Part shown: piece after piece, positions 21,566 to 33,307 of the stretch | Numbering within the stretch: the first letter of the stretch is position 1 | How the letters are laid out: each line of letters begins with the position of its first letter | DNA from: Siphonodentalium dalli | Taxonomy: Eukaryota; Mollusca; Scaphopoda; Gadilida; Siphonodentaliidae | Assembly (NCBI GenBank): GCA_032622095.1 | Contig: CP136063.1 | Location: 29,204,987 to 29,268,986, forward strand | Length of the DNA stretch: 64,000 bases | Reading direction: 5' to 3' | Notes under the pieces: model-generated | What the model was told of the DNA's origin: nothing | Databases searched by the model: none | What the model saw: only the letters and a program-made list of their open reading frames with translations | Program-made: the position numbers and the translations under genes

Positions 21566-21915
21566 TATACATGGCGGAGATTTTGGTGAGATATGGTTGT
21601 TATGCTGTATATACACGTACGTGTTGTTTTTATCATATTTAGTATGTTTCACACAATTTAGGGGGGTACATGTATTTATGCATGTACATACATATATATA
21701 TATATATATATGCATGTAAGGTTAATTTGGAGATATTGTTTCACATATTTAGTTGGGTACATGTATATATGTATATATAGGCATATATGCATGTAAGGTT
21801 TATTTGGATTATATTAATAATTGATTTTGTTATATAATTTGAAATGTCATTGTAAATAATCATAAATCGGCCAAAGCTATAAATGCTGTTGTTTTATTTG
21901 CGACTCTTTTATATT
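21566..21915 (+). repeat. 3' terminal repeat of the YR element, second copy
   Basis: Matches 16232-16577 from ggcggagattttggtgagat to gcgactcttttatatta. The (TA)n tract is shorter here. No coding sequence of the element precedes it within 700 bp. Confidence 0.7.
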
Positions 21916-23190
21916 ACGACCAAAAGACAATACGAATGCATTGTTGGTGTCTTGTCTATCAGAGAAATCAAGACAACTTTTCAACCATATGACACCCAAT
22001 AACAAATTCAGAGTCTCTACCCCATGGAGGCTTAATGTGCTGAGTTTACCCCACAGTCATCGGGTTTATTCATGGACGAAGCCGGCTAATCCTTTTACGA
22101 GTCTACCCTCTCATGGTGCTCGGTTTACGGGCGAGTCCCTCGCAACAACTATGGTATGAATTCACTTGCCAAAGTGACATCTTACCATAGTTGTTGCGGC
22201 GGACATATATATGTACGAGGAATGCCATAGTCACCATATGATGCTTTATACGTCTTAGATATATGGAAACGATCTCAGTCAGAACACATGCGCCGTGCAG
22301 AATGGAACATAGATCAAGTTCCGACGTACCTGCCGACGTCAAACACAAATTAAAAGTAATTATATCAGGGTTGGGTCGGAAAATATTTGAGTGGGTGTTA
22401 ATACCAATGCTATACTGTACATAGAGGTTATCAGAAGTTGGATCAGATGCACAATGGCCAACAATAACCCAAATTCAACTTGATAGAACAAGAAACTGCG
22501 CTACTGGAAAAATTAAATTTAATCAGGATTCCATCTACTGATATAACAAAATAACTATGCAGAACTCAGCTGAATATATGCAGTAAAATGAAAGCACCCT
22601 TGACCATATGTGACATGGACATACAGATATAATAAATAATGGAATATAATAGACTTTTGACAACATAAAACATAAAAATCTTACCATATAAATTGAAGGC
22701 CAGCCGGGCCAGCATGAACAATTTCAAATTGTTTTCTAAGTAATGTGGATCAGCTTGTAATATTAATCACAGTAACAAAGATTTTATCGTCTCTGATATC
22801 TTGAGCAAAAAAGAAGTGAGATTGGGCTATCCATCCATATGCTATTCCCAATTATTACAAAGCCTATTATTTCAGACAGTGGCTACCAGCCTACCATTAC
22901 ACGCTATAACATGTTTCCTCAGTTCTGGTTTCTGAGATGCCCCAAGAAGAGTCATGCGGGTATATCATTGTTATGTTTGGTATTTACATTAATCTTCAAA
23001 CTGGGATGAACAGTTGTATTTCAACATGTTTTGATAAACAATTTGGTTCAAGCAATATATCACATAGCAAATATAAAAATATCAAATAATCTGAAATGTG
23101 TTGTATCATGTAGTCTGCAGAATACTCAAATGTGATTATGTGACTACATCATGTGACTATATATTATAAAAATGAATGTTAATAAAAACT
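21916..23190. other. Non-coding region with a small hairpin
   Basis: No frame above about 80 codons and no motif I recognise. A perfect 16-bp stem sits at 22141-22156 / 22183-22198. The remainder is unremarkable AT-rich sequence up to MITE G. Confidence 0.4.
22141..22198. repeat. Perfect 16-bp hairpin
   Basis: cgcaacaactatggta at 22141-22156 pairs exactly with taccatagttgttgcg at 22183-22198 across a 26-bp loop. It could be a small foldback insertion or a chance palindrome; there is no U-tract or other sign of a terminator. Confidence 0.6.
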
Positions 23191-23194
23191 TTAA

Positions 23195-23485
23195 AGATGG
23201 ATTATCTCTTTAAATAACAAATTTTAAATAGTTGCGGGGTTATAAAATAATAGATATGAACTGAAGACCCCTGTCCGGAAAAGCTTCTATCAATTAATAT
23301 TGATTTTATTTCGACGAGTAAACCGTTTATGTTACTATTTTTAGAACAGACCATTCGGATGATACCATATTGCGATATAGAGCACTGGTCTGTTCCTATG
23401 GATACGTAACGAAAGTCAAATGTTCCAGATTGATTGTTTGTATTGTATGTTTCCACAGATATAAGCGATAATAAGTATAATTAAA
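23195..23485. mobile_element. TTAA MITE copy G, right half missing
   Basis: Begins after TTAA at 23191-23194 with the usual left tip, contains the recurring open frame (23202-23456, minus), and stops at about 23485 where retrotransposon coding sequence begins. No matching right half is found behind the retroelement at 27905, so this is a truncation, not a simple insertion. Confidence 0.8.
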
Positions 23486-24629
23486 GGTACTCAATCCGAT
23501 CAGAGGGTCGATACCAAATGGCTACTGTTGGGATTTCCATAGAGGCAAATATTGCGCAGGATGCAACTTCTCACACAGCTGCTTCCAGTGCAAACAGCCC
23601 CACAGCTTCACTAGATGTCCCCACCGGGGTAATACAAACAATTTCAAACCTCCCTACAACAAGGGGGGGGGGGACATAAGCCTCCACCGTTCACTAGAAA
23701 TACACAGACAAAAGCTGCCAACACCAATATTCATTCTGTTACTAAATGAATTGTTATCAGGTTACCACAACCAGGCATATCTGATTGAAGGTTTCACAGA
23801 CGGATTCAGAATGGGCTACGAGGGTGGCGAAAAGTCTCGTGAGTCTCTCAACTTAAAATCGGCAATTGAGTTTCCGGAGATCGTTGCAAAGAAAATTGCC
23901 AAGGAGTTATCCTTGGGTAGAATAGCTGGCCCATTCACAACTCATCCCCTACCTAATTTTATTGTCTCCCCGATAGGTGTGGTGCCAAAAAAGCAACCTG
24001 GTGAACATCGCTTAATTCACCACTTATCCTATCCACATGGGGATTCGGTCAACGACCACATTAACATTGAGTACAAATCAGTATCTTATGCCGCAGTCCA
24101 AGATGCGATTGGTGTTATTCAAAAGCTACCAAATGGATCGTACTGCAGCAAAGTTGATATTCTTTCTGCTTTCAGAGTTCTCGTTTCGCACCCAGACGAC
24201 TATCACCTTCTTGGCTTTAAAGTTAATGATCAGTACTTTTTTGACCGGTGTTTGCCAATGGGGGCTTTGTCCAGTTGCCACAATTTTGAGGCTTTCAGTT
24301 CCTCTCTTGAATGGATTGCTAAAAAGAAACTCGCAATTTACAACTGCGTACACTATCTAGACGATTTCTGCCTCATCGCTCCTTCGGAGTCCGTCTGTGA
24401 AGCCTATTTGCGTTCATTTCTCAACATGTGTGACCTATTACATGTGCCAATTGCACACGAGAAAACCATTCCTCCGTCTACCGTTATTACCTTTCTCGGG
24501 ATTCAATTGGATACAGTTGAGATGTGTGCATCACTCCCCCGCGATAAACTGCTTGAGTGCGCTCACCGCATTCGTTCACTTTTAGCCAGAAACAAGGCCA
24601 CACTCCGAGAATTTTTACTTGTTCTGTGA
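23486..24629 (+). pseudogene. Gag tail and reverse transcriptase of the Ngaro-like element
   Basis: One open frame runs from the truncated Gag into RT without interruption. The Gag end shows GYCWDFHRGKYCAGCNFSH and CFQCKQPHSFTRCP, a cysteine/histidine zinc motif typical of DIRS-group Gag. After a poly-G stretch (23663-23673) the RT begins with LIEGFTDGFRMGYEGG, then FIVSPIGVVPKKQPGEHRLI, SKVDILSAFR, the LPMGALSS box, and the catalytic HYLDDFCLIA. It ends at KATLREFLLVL with a premature TGA at 24627; a small deletion there breaks the link to RNase H. RT copies the element RNA into DNA. The first in-frame ATG would be inside the RT, so this piece has no start of its own. Confidence 0.85.
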
Positions 24630-25264
24630 TATGGCCAGGGAGAATCTTTCTGGGTCGTCTTATCAACAAAACAATGGGCATCATTAAATTACACCACAGG
24701 ATAAGAATCACTCGCGAAGTGAAGCTCGATTTAAAAATCTGGCTACTGTTCTTGGAACATTTCAATGGAACCTCATTCTTCCTCGATCGTCATTTCACAA
24801 CCTCGCGCATGTTGCAATTTCATACAGACGCGGCAGCTTCGGCTGGATATGCCACGATTTTTTATCCAGAATATATGGTCGGGGAATGGTCATCACATGA
24901 GAGATCATTAAACATTTCTGTTTTGGAACTATATCCTATTGTTTTAGGCATTCATATCTGGGGAAGCCGTATAAAAAACAGATCCATTCTATTCTATTCT
25001 GACAAGATGGCCGTTGTGGCCGTCATAAACAAACAAACTGCACGAGATAAGCACATGATGATTCTCCTCCGCAACCTTGTTCTTTCATGCTTGTCGAATA
25101 ATATACTCTTTAAAGCCCGTCATATTAAAGGCATTTGTAACACAGGTGCCGACATGCTCAATCGTTTCCAATTCAGCAAATTCAAAAGTTTACATCCTTT
25201 CTTTCAGGAAACAACTTTCCAATTGCCGTCTCACCTCAAATTGCAGAACTTACTGGGACTTTAG
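24623..25264 (+). pseudogene. RNase H region of the Ngaro-like element
   Basis: In another frame than RT, the thumb segment CSVIWPGRIFLGRLINKTMG is followed by RNase H motifs: HTDAAAS (first aspartate), ELYPIVLG (glutamate), FYSDKMAVVAVIN (second aspartate) and NTGADMLNR (last aspartate). All four acidic positions are present, so the domain itself looks intact; only the connection to RT is broken. RNase H removes RNA from the RNA/DNA hybrid during reverse transcription. Stop at 25262-25264. Confidence 0.82.
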
Positions 25265-25448
25265 ACCTCCTTTTATCACACGCTTTGGCGCCATCATCAC
25301 AAAGACAGCACAGAACGTATTGGAATCACCTAATAACTTTTTGTAATGAATTTTATATATCCGTTTGTGCTCCCACTATCTGTTCACACTATATGTCTAT
25401 TTATCTCCTTTTTGTATAGAAAAGGCTTAACAGCAGGTTCCATAACTA

Positions 25449-26147
25449 GTGCCATGTCTATCTTTCATTCATAAGGTCAGAGACAATTCAGATCCAACAC
25501 ATACCTTCCTAGTTAAGAAGGTTCTGTCTGCAATCAGACGTCTACATCCAGTCAGCGACTTTCGCTTACCTATAACACTTCCAATTCTGCGAAGACTAAT
25601 ACACTTCCTTCCGACATTAGGTTTAACTTTCTACAAACAACAGCTCTTTGCTGCTATTTTCACAACGGCCGTTTTTGCGATGGCTCGTATTGGGGAACTT
25701 TGCCCCACTGCGCAGGCCCTCTCAACAAAGGTATTGCAACTGGCCGATTGTCTCATATCAGACTCTGATGCTACCGTCACTTTCCGCGTTTTCAAACACA
25801 ACACAAATAGCACTCCACATGGGATATGCTTATCACGGCGTTCTGAATTTCACATTTGTCCGGTCTGGAATTTACATAGATACTGCCTTCTGCGGCGACT
25901 GGAACAAGGTCCTCGTTTCTCCTATCCGGCCGGTAAACCAATTCTTCGCTCCCATTTTGATACGGTGTTTAAACTGTGCCTGAACGGTTGCAATCTCAGT
26001 ACTGATTTGTTCATGACACATAGTTTCCGTATAGGGGCAGATTCTTTGGCTGCAGATCAGGGTTTCTCTGACGCTCAAATACGCCGGATGGGTCGTTGGA
26101 AATCAAATGCCTTCCATCGTTACATTCGACCTAGCCCGCTTCTTTGA
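25449..26147 (+). pseudogene. Tyrosine recombinase of the Ngaro-like element
   Basis: About 230 residues, back in the RT frame number. Catalytic positions are arginine in AMARIGELCP, histidine and arginine in MTHSFRIGAD, the GRW position in RRMGRWKSNAF and the tyrosine in HRYIRPS. The recombinase joins the circular DNA intermediate into the genome without an integrase-type target duplication. The start as ATG is not obvious: in DIRS-group elements this ORF often overlaps or follows RNase H. The domain is complete, but the upstream break makes the element dead. It is clearly distinct from the recombinase at 14926-15541 in sequence. Confidence 0.85.
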
Positions 26148-26831
26148 ACTTAACAAGCAAGTGTGATCTGAAATGTCTTCTTTCCAAGTTTAGCCGCGTG
26201 TTGGCTTAAGAAGTATTAATATTTCCGGTGCTTGTACATAGTTTCAGACTTTTATACATTTGTTGAACCATGGAGTGCTCACATTGTTCATTTAAACATG
26301 TTTAACATATTATTCTTCAAATTTTCAGATATTTTGTCAAACAAACAAACACATTCTAAATCCCATGTCTTAATGGGCTTAGTCACTCGTACATTGTACT
26401 CTTGGGTGCCAAATGAACGTGCTGGCGCGCTTATTATTTTTAGGAGTATGTTGGCCATCACCTTTATTTGGTCATGATATATATAAAAAAAAAAATATAT
26501 ATATAAAACAATGCCAGCACGATTAATTAATTTCATGGTTAAATGTAAGTCAACTTTTATACTTTTATTCAACCATCACTTTTATTTGGCTCCTTAGAGT
26601 GTGGGTTTTTTTTTTACAATTCTAGTCAAACTAATCATAACCTATGCCACATTGCTTCTGATAATGTCACCTCATGCTCGACGTGCTATTGTCAATTAGT
26701 TACTACTTAGTGCATATCATCATTTCACATGTGGAGTTCCTAGTTACAAATGGTTTTGGACCATGCTGTGCCTTTTCTTTTTGGGACAGTGGGTGCGTCT
26801 CGGGCAAATTTTCCTTTGCACTCTTCTCGTG
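26148..26831. other. 3' non-coding part of the Ngaro-like element before repeat B1
   Basis: AT-rich with an A/T-only tract at 26478-26507. No hydrolase or methyltransferase ORF follows the recombinase here, unlike the decayed element at 15-16 kb. Confidence 0.45.
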
Positions 26832-26983
26832 GCGTTTTCAGACCCACTGTATATACGTTCTTGTTCGGCTACCTATATTACTTGTTCAGATTTTATAGTT
26901 ATATATTTTTATATAGAATATAGGTAGTCCATATCGCAACACCAAGTCTTTCTTAGTCCTTTCCTTGATGTTGGGGATATAAA
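26832..26983 (+). repeat. Split direct repeat B1
   Basis: Starts gcgttttcagacccactgta, ends cttgatgttggggatataaa. It is repeated at 27752-27904 with only a few substitutions. Near identity of the two copies suggests fairly recent insertion. Confidence 0.85.
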
Positions 26984-27751
26984 TTACCATTGGATCTGTA
27001 AGTTCCAAGGGTTTTATATCTTCTACATCACCTACAATTACGACTCGCTAATCTATTTCGTATTTCGCGCTACCTCTCGATACAAGTCTCTCAGCCAGCG
27101 AGATCTGGCGAGATCTCACATGTAAACAGCCGAAGCACTACTTTTAAAAAAGTATACGCATTGTTTATTTCAATTATTGTGCAATAGTTACAGATCAATC
27201 TACCAACCAACAGTTTTTAACTAATTTCAATCTGATACACATCCGTAAATGCTTTCCTCACTACGTCTTGTATTTAATAATGCCGTTCGCAAGACGATCT
27301 CCTTTTTACTACAGATCTATATTTTTTTATGCGCACGAACACAAAACTACGCAGTAAGTAATTCATTCCCTATATTTTTGTCACAAGGTGCAGACGCATA
27401 TTTTACTCTATCTCACAACTTTTTCACCCACCACCTCCCTTTCAACCACCTGGCTTCGCTCAGCCTGATCCATTATCTTTTGTTTCTTCCACCTTCACGG
27501 TTTTCCCCACCCACCAGTTGTTTTGTCTCAATGCTACTTCTGCAGCCTTTAAAAGCATACATTTTCCTTTTATAATCCAATATTTGTTTTCACAGATTAA
27601 GTGCCCCCCTTTTTTCCACAACTGGTGGGTGGGGACTTTTTTCATATCTTTCAGGTGTGTCCGGGTTTTTCATTTTCATGTTTCTTGTTCATCCCCGGTC
27701 TTTCCATTTAAGCCTTTTAGGCTTTTGTACTCTTGTTACTTTTATTTGTTA
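26984..27751 (+). repeat. Putative A2 segment between the B repeats
   Basis: In Ngaro-type elements the segment between B1 and B2 repeats the 5' end (A1). A1 is lost here, so this identity is inference from position. The segment contains a palindromic gatctggcgagatc stretch near 27100 and pyrimidine-rich sequence toward its end. The 108-codon frame in it is pyrimidine-driven and not a convincing gene. Confidence 0.5.
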
Positions 27752-27904
27752 TGGCGTTTTCGGACCCACTGTATATACGTTCTTGTTCGGCTACCTATAT
27801 TACTTGTTCAGATTTTATAGTTATATATTTTTATATAGAATATAGGTAGTCCATATCGCAACACCAAGTCTTTATTAGTCCTTACCTTGATGTTGGGGAT
27901 ATAA
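27752..27904 (+). repeat. Split direct repeat B2
   Basis: Second copy of the 152-bp repeat, marking the 3' end of the element. Confidence 0.85.
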
Positions 27905-28039
27905 AACAATAAAAAAATTCTCTGGTGTGGTTACAATGTCAACTTAAAAAAAAAGGTCATATAAACATCGCATGAAAAATACAGCCTAACCGCAAATGTG
28001 AGGTGGACCACGGTCTGTGGCGGTATAACTGACTGCGGT

Positions 28040-28400
28040 TGAACGCATTAACACGCTTGAATACTGCGGTAATATCCGCTGGTCAACCTTTATAAGGCGA
28101 GTTGATTAATTAAAGCATAGCCGTAATTTTCCATGTATGCTCTATGGACTTTGTTGGGAAAGAGAATATAGCTGTCCGACAATGGATGATATTTCCCCAC
28201 CTCAGCAGGAGTCGATTGCAGAAAAATATACCAAACATGCTGGTAGTCTGTTAACACTCATAATATAAGTTAGAAATTTTCCAATCGAAACCTCATAATA
28301 AAAAATATAAATTCAGTTCTCAATTTTCGAACACTTCTAGGAAATTGTTCAAAATTATTGTTAAAAGATGACCATTCGATTTGACACTGTAAATACACCC
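28040..28400 (+). repeat. Diverged duplication, first copy
   Basis: Aligns with 28890-29220 over about 330 bp: caacctttataaggcgagttg against caacctcgataaggcgggtcg, shared gagaatatagctgtccg, and shared tttgacactgtaaat at the end. A short frame from the ATG at 28182 reads MDDISPPQQESIAEKYTKHA; in the second copy the matching frame reads MDNIVPPKQASITEKYTK and stops. This may be a small first exon or chance. Confidence 0.55.
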
Positions 28401-28889
28401 CTGTTCAAGTGGCCCTGCTAATGTGCTATGATGCGGTTGGGTCCTGCTGAATTGCTATGATGCTCTTCGGGCAAAGACTTGCCAAAGATGCTGTTAACAA
28501 AAAAGTACCATTATATATTTTTTAAATTTGTCCTAATTAAATTACCCCACCCCAGCAACAAGATTGACCACCGGTATTTGACTGTTCAACCACATTCAAT
28601 TACAATGCCGCCGACCGCTGCAATGCCTCATAGTATTTACGGTATTTAGATTAATCGACAACACCGCTGTTACAAACAGTACTGTCTTACAGAGCCTACA
28701 TTTTAAGTATATTGGCAGTTCAATAACATATCGACAAACAAAACTATTGAACATTCTCCTGCAAACATGAATTTTAAATGTACATGTACCAGCAGATATT
28801 GTATACTAGTATCAACTAGGGCTGTAACAATTCATCTTGAATGATGAATCCATGCATTGTTTCGCTATATACTATCAAACTATGGTATA

Positions 28890-29220
28890 AATGACAGCGG
28901 TTGATCGATTTGTTATGGACTGCGGTACTAAATACTAGTTGTCAACCTCGATAAGGCGGGTCGATTAATTAGGGCACAACTGATTAGTTTGGAAAGAGAA
29001 TATAGCTGTCCGGCTAAATGGATAATATTGTCCCGCCAAAGCAGGCATCGATTACAGAGAAATATACAAAATAAACTGTTAGTCTGATCATACTCTGATC
29101 AGCTACGTTAGAAATGAATAAATTTAGTTTATTATATAAATTTTCGAATATTTCAAAGAACCTGTAATTATAATTACTTAAAGATTTCCCACTCAATTTG
29201 ACACTGTAAATCTACTGTAA
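28890..29220 (+). repeat. Diverged duplication, second copy
   Basis: Tandem partner of 28040-28400, about 850 bp downstream. The sequence between them (28400-28890) is AT-rich with no frame or motif I recognise. Confidence 0.55.
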
Positions 29221-29669
29221 TGGTTCCGGTTTTCCAAACCGAATATAGCGCCTCTCAAGCTGTAGCAATGTTTTATTTGAGAGGGTCCTATGTTTATGTA
29301 GGTTAGAACAATGGACAGAGATCCTGAGAGATGCATGCCAAATAATGGATTTATGCCGTACTGTAGTTGAGGCCTGACGGCATACATGTACATGTATATG
29401 TAGTGTTGAAACAACTAGGGATTTTCATAGTGTTTTAGAGAGAGGAGGGTAATCCAAGTGGTTATAGCAATCCCTTTTGTCATAAATCAATTTATGAACA
29501 TATAGGTTACATGTATGTTTAAACCATAGTCGACATAAATGCTACATGTACTTTATGCTCATTTGGAATTTCATTTGGGTGTTATTTAATTCTGTTTATC
29601 TTAGGTAACTATGATGGCTGCACTGCTAAATTTGGACACATTTGATGTCATTTATTTATTATTAAATAG
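29221..29669. other. Non-coding spacer before cassette 2
   Basis: No supported feature. A few catgta-rich words (29380-29400, 29505-29550) are present. Confidence 0.3.
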
Positions 29670-30230
29670 TTGTGGGAATCTGATTGGCCGCTCCCCCAAG
29701 ACGTCATGTAGGAAATTATTCCTCTTTTCATCGCAGTTGGAAACACCCAAAGCCCAAGGTACGCACTATATAATGCAAGATCAATGGAATAACTACCGCA
29801 TTATGTATATAAGCCATTCGTGACGTTGCGCATACTATGCACCATATCAGTGGCAGTTTAATGTTATTTATACCGACATGGCCATTGAGACAACCTGCAT
29901 GCGTTATGGTCATAGACGATTATGCATAATCGGCATCACGCTGACATCAGAGAGTGTTCGTGCATTTGGGCATACAGTTTACACAAATGCAATTATCAGA
30001 TAAATGACTTGGATTGTATTCGAGAGAATGTGGTTATATATAGGTAGCACTGTCTTGATAGTACTGCAACAGTTATTGGTTAACAGCGGTCATCTTGAAT
30101 AAAAATAGTTCCCCAAAGGTTACACATCCACACCAACCGGGATATCAATAAAGACACCCCCGTGATACATTATCAACAGAGAAAAAATCTTTAACAAAGA
30201 ATTTTGGTCAGACCCCAGTTCTGCTGGATT
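29670..30230. repeat. Shared promoter-like module and distal flank of cassette 2
   Basis: 29674-29870 carries a module also found at 35330-35520, 46830-47030, 53172-53390 and 59427-59645: gggaatctgattggccgctc, then tatataa words, then gacaacctgcatg. In those other loci it precedes the MADRD exon; here it runs into the ZNF cassette flank. An inverted CCAAT (attgg) is intact here but mutated at 53172. Regulatory function is inference. Confidence 0.45.
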
Positions 30231-30524
30231 ACAGTGATTGTTCAACTATCGGGCAGAACCTCCCTAGGAACATCGGTGTTACAGTGATTATTCCCCTTTC
30301 TGGCAGAAGCTCCCTGTGTAATCGGTGCCACTGGGGTTATCATCCCATGAGCTTTGACCAAACTCTATGCGCGGAATCCATGGTGTATATAATTCGAGCG
30401 AGGCCTTCCAATCATATAATTTATAGTTACAAAGAAGATTCATTCCGCCCTCTTTTCTGCTGTCATCAGAATCTAAGATGATTGTTTCCAATTATCCTGC
30501 GACGAACATATTAAATGCCAAAAA
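30230..30524. repeat. Reduced minisatellite and 3' flank of ZNF2
   Basis: Only about 1.5 of the 50-bp units remain (30230-30320), followed by the conserved proximal flank with gagctttgaccaaactctat. Cassettes 1 and 3 hold about ten units, so the array changed length between paralogues. Confidence 0.7.
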
Positions 30525-31609
<1,085 letters not shown>

Positions 31610-32365
31610 TTAAATGATTACCCGCATGTCGCATTGGTAGGGCTTATCACCTGTGTGGATTCTCTTATGTCTCGCCAAGTTGCCCGATTTATTAAATGAT
31701 TTACCGCATATATCACAACGATAAGGCTGATCTCCGGTGTGGATTCTCTTATGCGTCGCCAAGGGGTCTGATCGATTAAATGATTTCCCGCATATATCAC
31801 AACGGTAAGGCTTATCTCCGGTGTGGATTCTCGTATGTTTCACCAAAAGACCTGATTGACTAAATGATTTCCCGCATATATCACAACGGTAAGGCTTATC
31901 TCCGGTGTGGATTCTCTTATGTGTCACCAAGTGGCTCGATGTATTAAATGATTTCCCGCATATATCACAATGGTAAGGCTTATCTCCAGTATGGATTCTC
32001 TTATGTGTCACCAAGTGGCTCGTTCGGTTAAATGATTTCCCACATATATCACAACCATAAGGCTTATCTCCAGCGTGGATTCTCGTATGTGTCACCAAGT
32101 TGCTTGAATTAGTAAAGGATTTCTCGCATATATCACAATGGTAAGGCTTATCTCCAGTGTGGATTCTCTTATGTGTCACCAAGTTGCCCGATTGATTAAA
32201 AGATTTCCCGCATATATCACAGCAATAAGGCTTAACTCCGGTGTGGATTTTCTTATGTGTCACCAAGCTGTTCGATTGGGTGAACCATTTCCCACATACC
32301 TCACAATGATGTTGTTTATTTCCTGTATTGACGGTCTCATGATCATTGAGGTTAGCATCTCCCAT
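31610..32365 (-). pseudogene. C2H2 zinc-finger protein, broken 5' part (ZNF2)
   Basis: An open frame from the ATG at 32365 gives MGDANLNDHET and eight complete fingers, then a ninth that fails after YQCDM. A 2-bp deletion in the CDICGK codons at about 31625 shifts the frame to a stop, and MITE H follows directly. The N-terminus and linker style are those of ZNF1. If translated, an eight-finger protein would result; the rest of the array lies stranded at 30525-31096. The TATA-like sequence found before ZNF1 and ZNF3 is missing here (gtgtggaataatcag instead). Confidence 0.8.
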
Positions 32366-32627
32366 TGTGTGGAATAATCAGATCTAATCTAATTCGAACC
32401 GAATTCCATTGGCACAGTGTAACTGTAAATTATGTAGTTCACGTTAATGAAGGATCAAGTATCATTCGAACAAAGGACGGAGGAAATATCGTATTCTGTT
32501 TAATAAACAAGCGTCTAAATATGTGGTTGTGTTTAGAAGCGCCATTCGCGAAACGATAGATGAATACACAGCCTATATAATATTGAGTTGCATTAGAGCA
32601 GAGCGGGAATCTGATTGGCCGCTCCCT
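32366..32627. repeat. 5' flank of ZNF2
   Basis: Aligns with 11290-11490 and 40880-41065 (gaaccgaattccatt, gaaggatcaagtatcattcg). At about 32600 it changes to a fragment of the MADRD-gene promoter module (gggaatctgattggccgctc) and then to the repeat also seen at 19345. Confidence 0.55.
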
Positions 32628-33290
32628 AAACTAGAATGCATTCAGAGAGATGCCAACGTGCGCGAAAATGTAATAAAAAATAATTAAAAAAATAATTTCA
32701 CTGTATTTTACTTAATTTATTTAATTTAATTTAAAGGTGGATTATCTCTTTGTAAACATGTATTATATAGTTACCGGGGTATAACATATTAGATTTGAAT
32801 CGAAGACTCCTGTCCGGAAATTCTTCTATCGATTAATATTAATTTTATTTCGAATATTTTCTGGTCTAAAGAGGTGTGTTTGTTCAGCTAACGAACAATG
32901 GTGGTTACTGTTAACAGAGACCAGAAATTATATGGTGCAATTTTGTCACAAATAGATGTTAATTATACTCGTTATCGCTTATATCGTTGGAACAAAACAA
33001 TACAAACAACCAATCTGTGACATTTGACATTCGTTGCGTAGCCGTGGGAACAGCCCAGTGCTCTATATCGCAATAAGGTCTCATCCGAATGGTCGGTTCT
33101 AAAAATAGTAACATAAATGGGCCCGATTTTATATTCGAAATAAAATCAATATTAATTGATAGAAGCTTTTCCGGACATAGGTCTTCAGTTCATATCTATT
33201 ATTTTATACCCACGCAACTATTTAAAATTTGTTATTTAAAGAGATAATCCATCTTTAATTTAATGTGAGCAAAAAAAGACAATAACAATC
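32628..33290. repeat. Dispersed repeat interrupted by MITE I
   Basis: 32628-32734 plus 33255-33290 together match 19345-19490 (gagagatgccaacgtgcgc to gcaaaaaaagacaa). The homologue at 19 kb has no MITE and a single TTAA, giving a natural before-and-after pair. Confidence 0.8.
32735..33254. mobile_element. TTAA MITE copy I
   Basis: Full length, inverted orientation, flanked by TTAA at 32731-32734 and 33255-33258. See the dispersed repeat entry for the empty-site evidence. Confidence 0.9.
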
Positions 33291-33307
33291 TTCAATAATC
33301 TTATTTA

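Larger units (their letters stand above)
23486..27904 (+). mobile_element. 5'-truncated Ngaro-like YR retrotransposon
   Basis: In order: Gag cysteine motif, reverse transcriptase, RNase H and tyrosine recombinase, followed by a 152-bp direct repeat present twice (26832-26983 and 27752-27904) with about 770 bp between. The order of domains is that of DIRS-group elements, and repeats of the B1-A2-B2 type point to the Ngaro/PAT branch. The 5' end with the A1 repeat and most of gag is missing. There is no methyltransferase and no LTR. Confidence 0.85.

Noticed and set aside
23486-26147. Possible retrovirus or LTR retrotransposon
   Set aside because: There is no protease, DDE integrase, envelope or LTR; the tyrosine recombinase and split repeats identify a YR retroelement.
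27249-27820. Hydrophobic frames of about 100 codons with phenylalanine and leucine runs
   Set aside because: They lie in pyrimidine-rich non-coding sequence between the split repeats of the Ngaro-like element.
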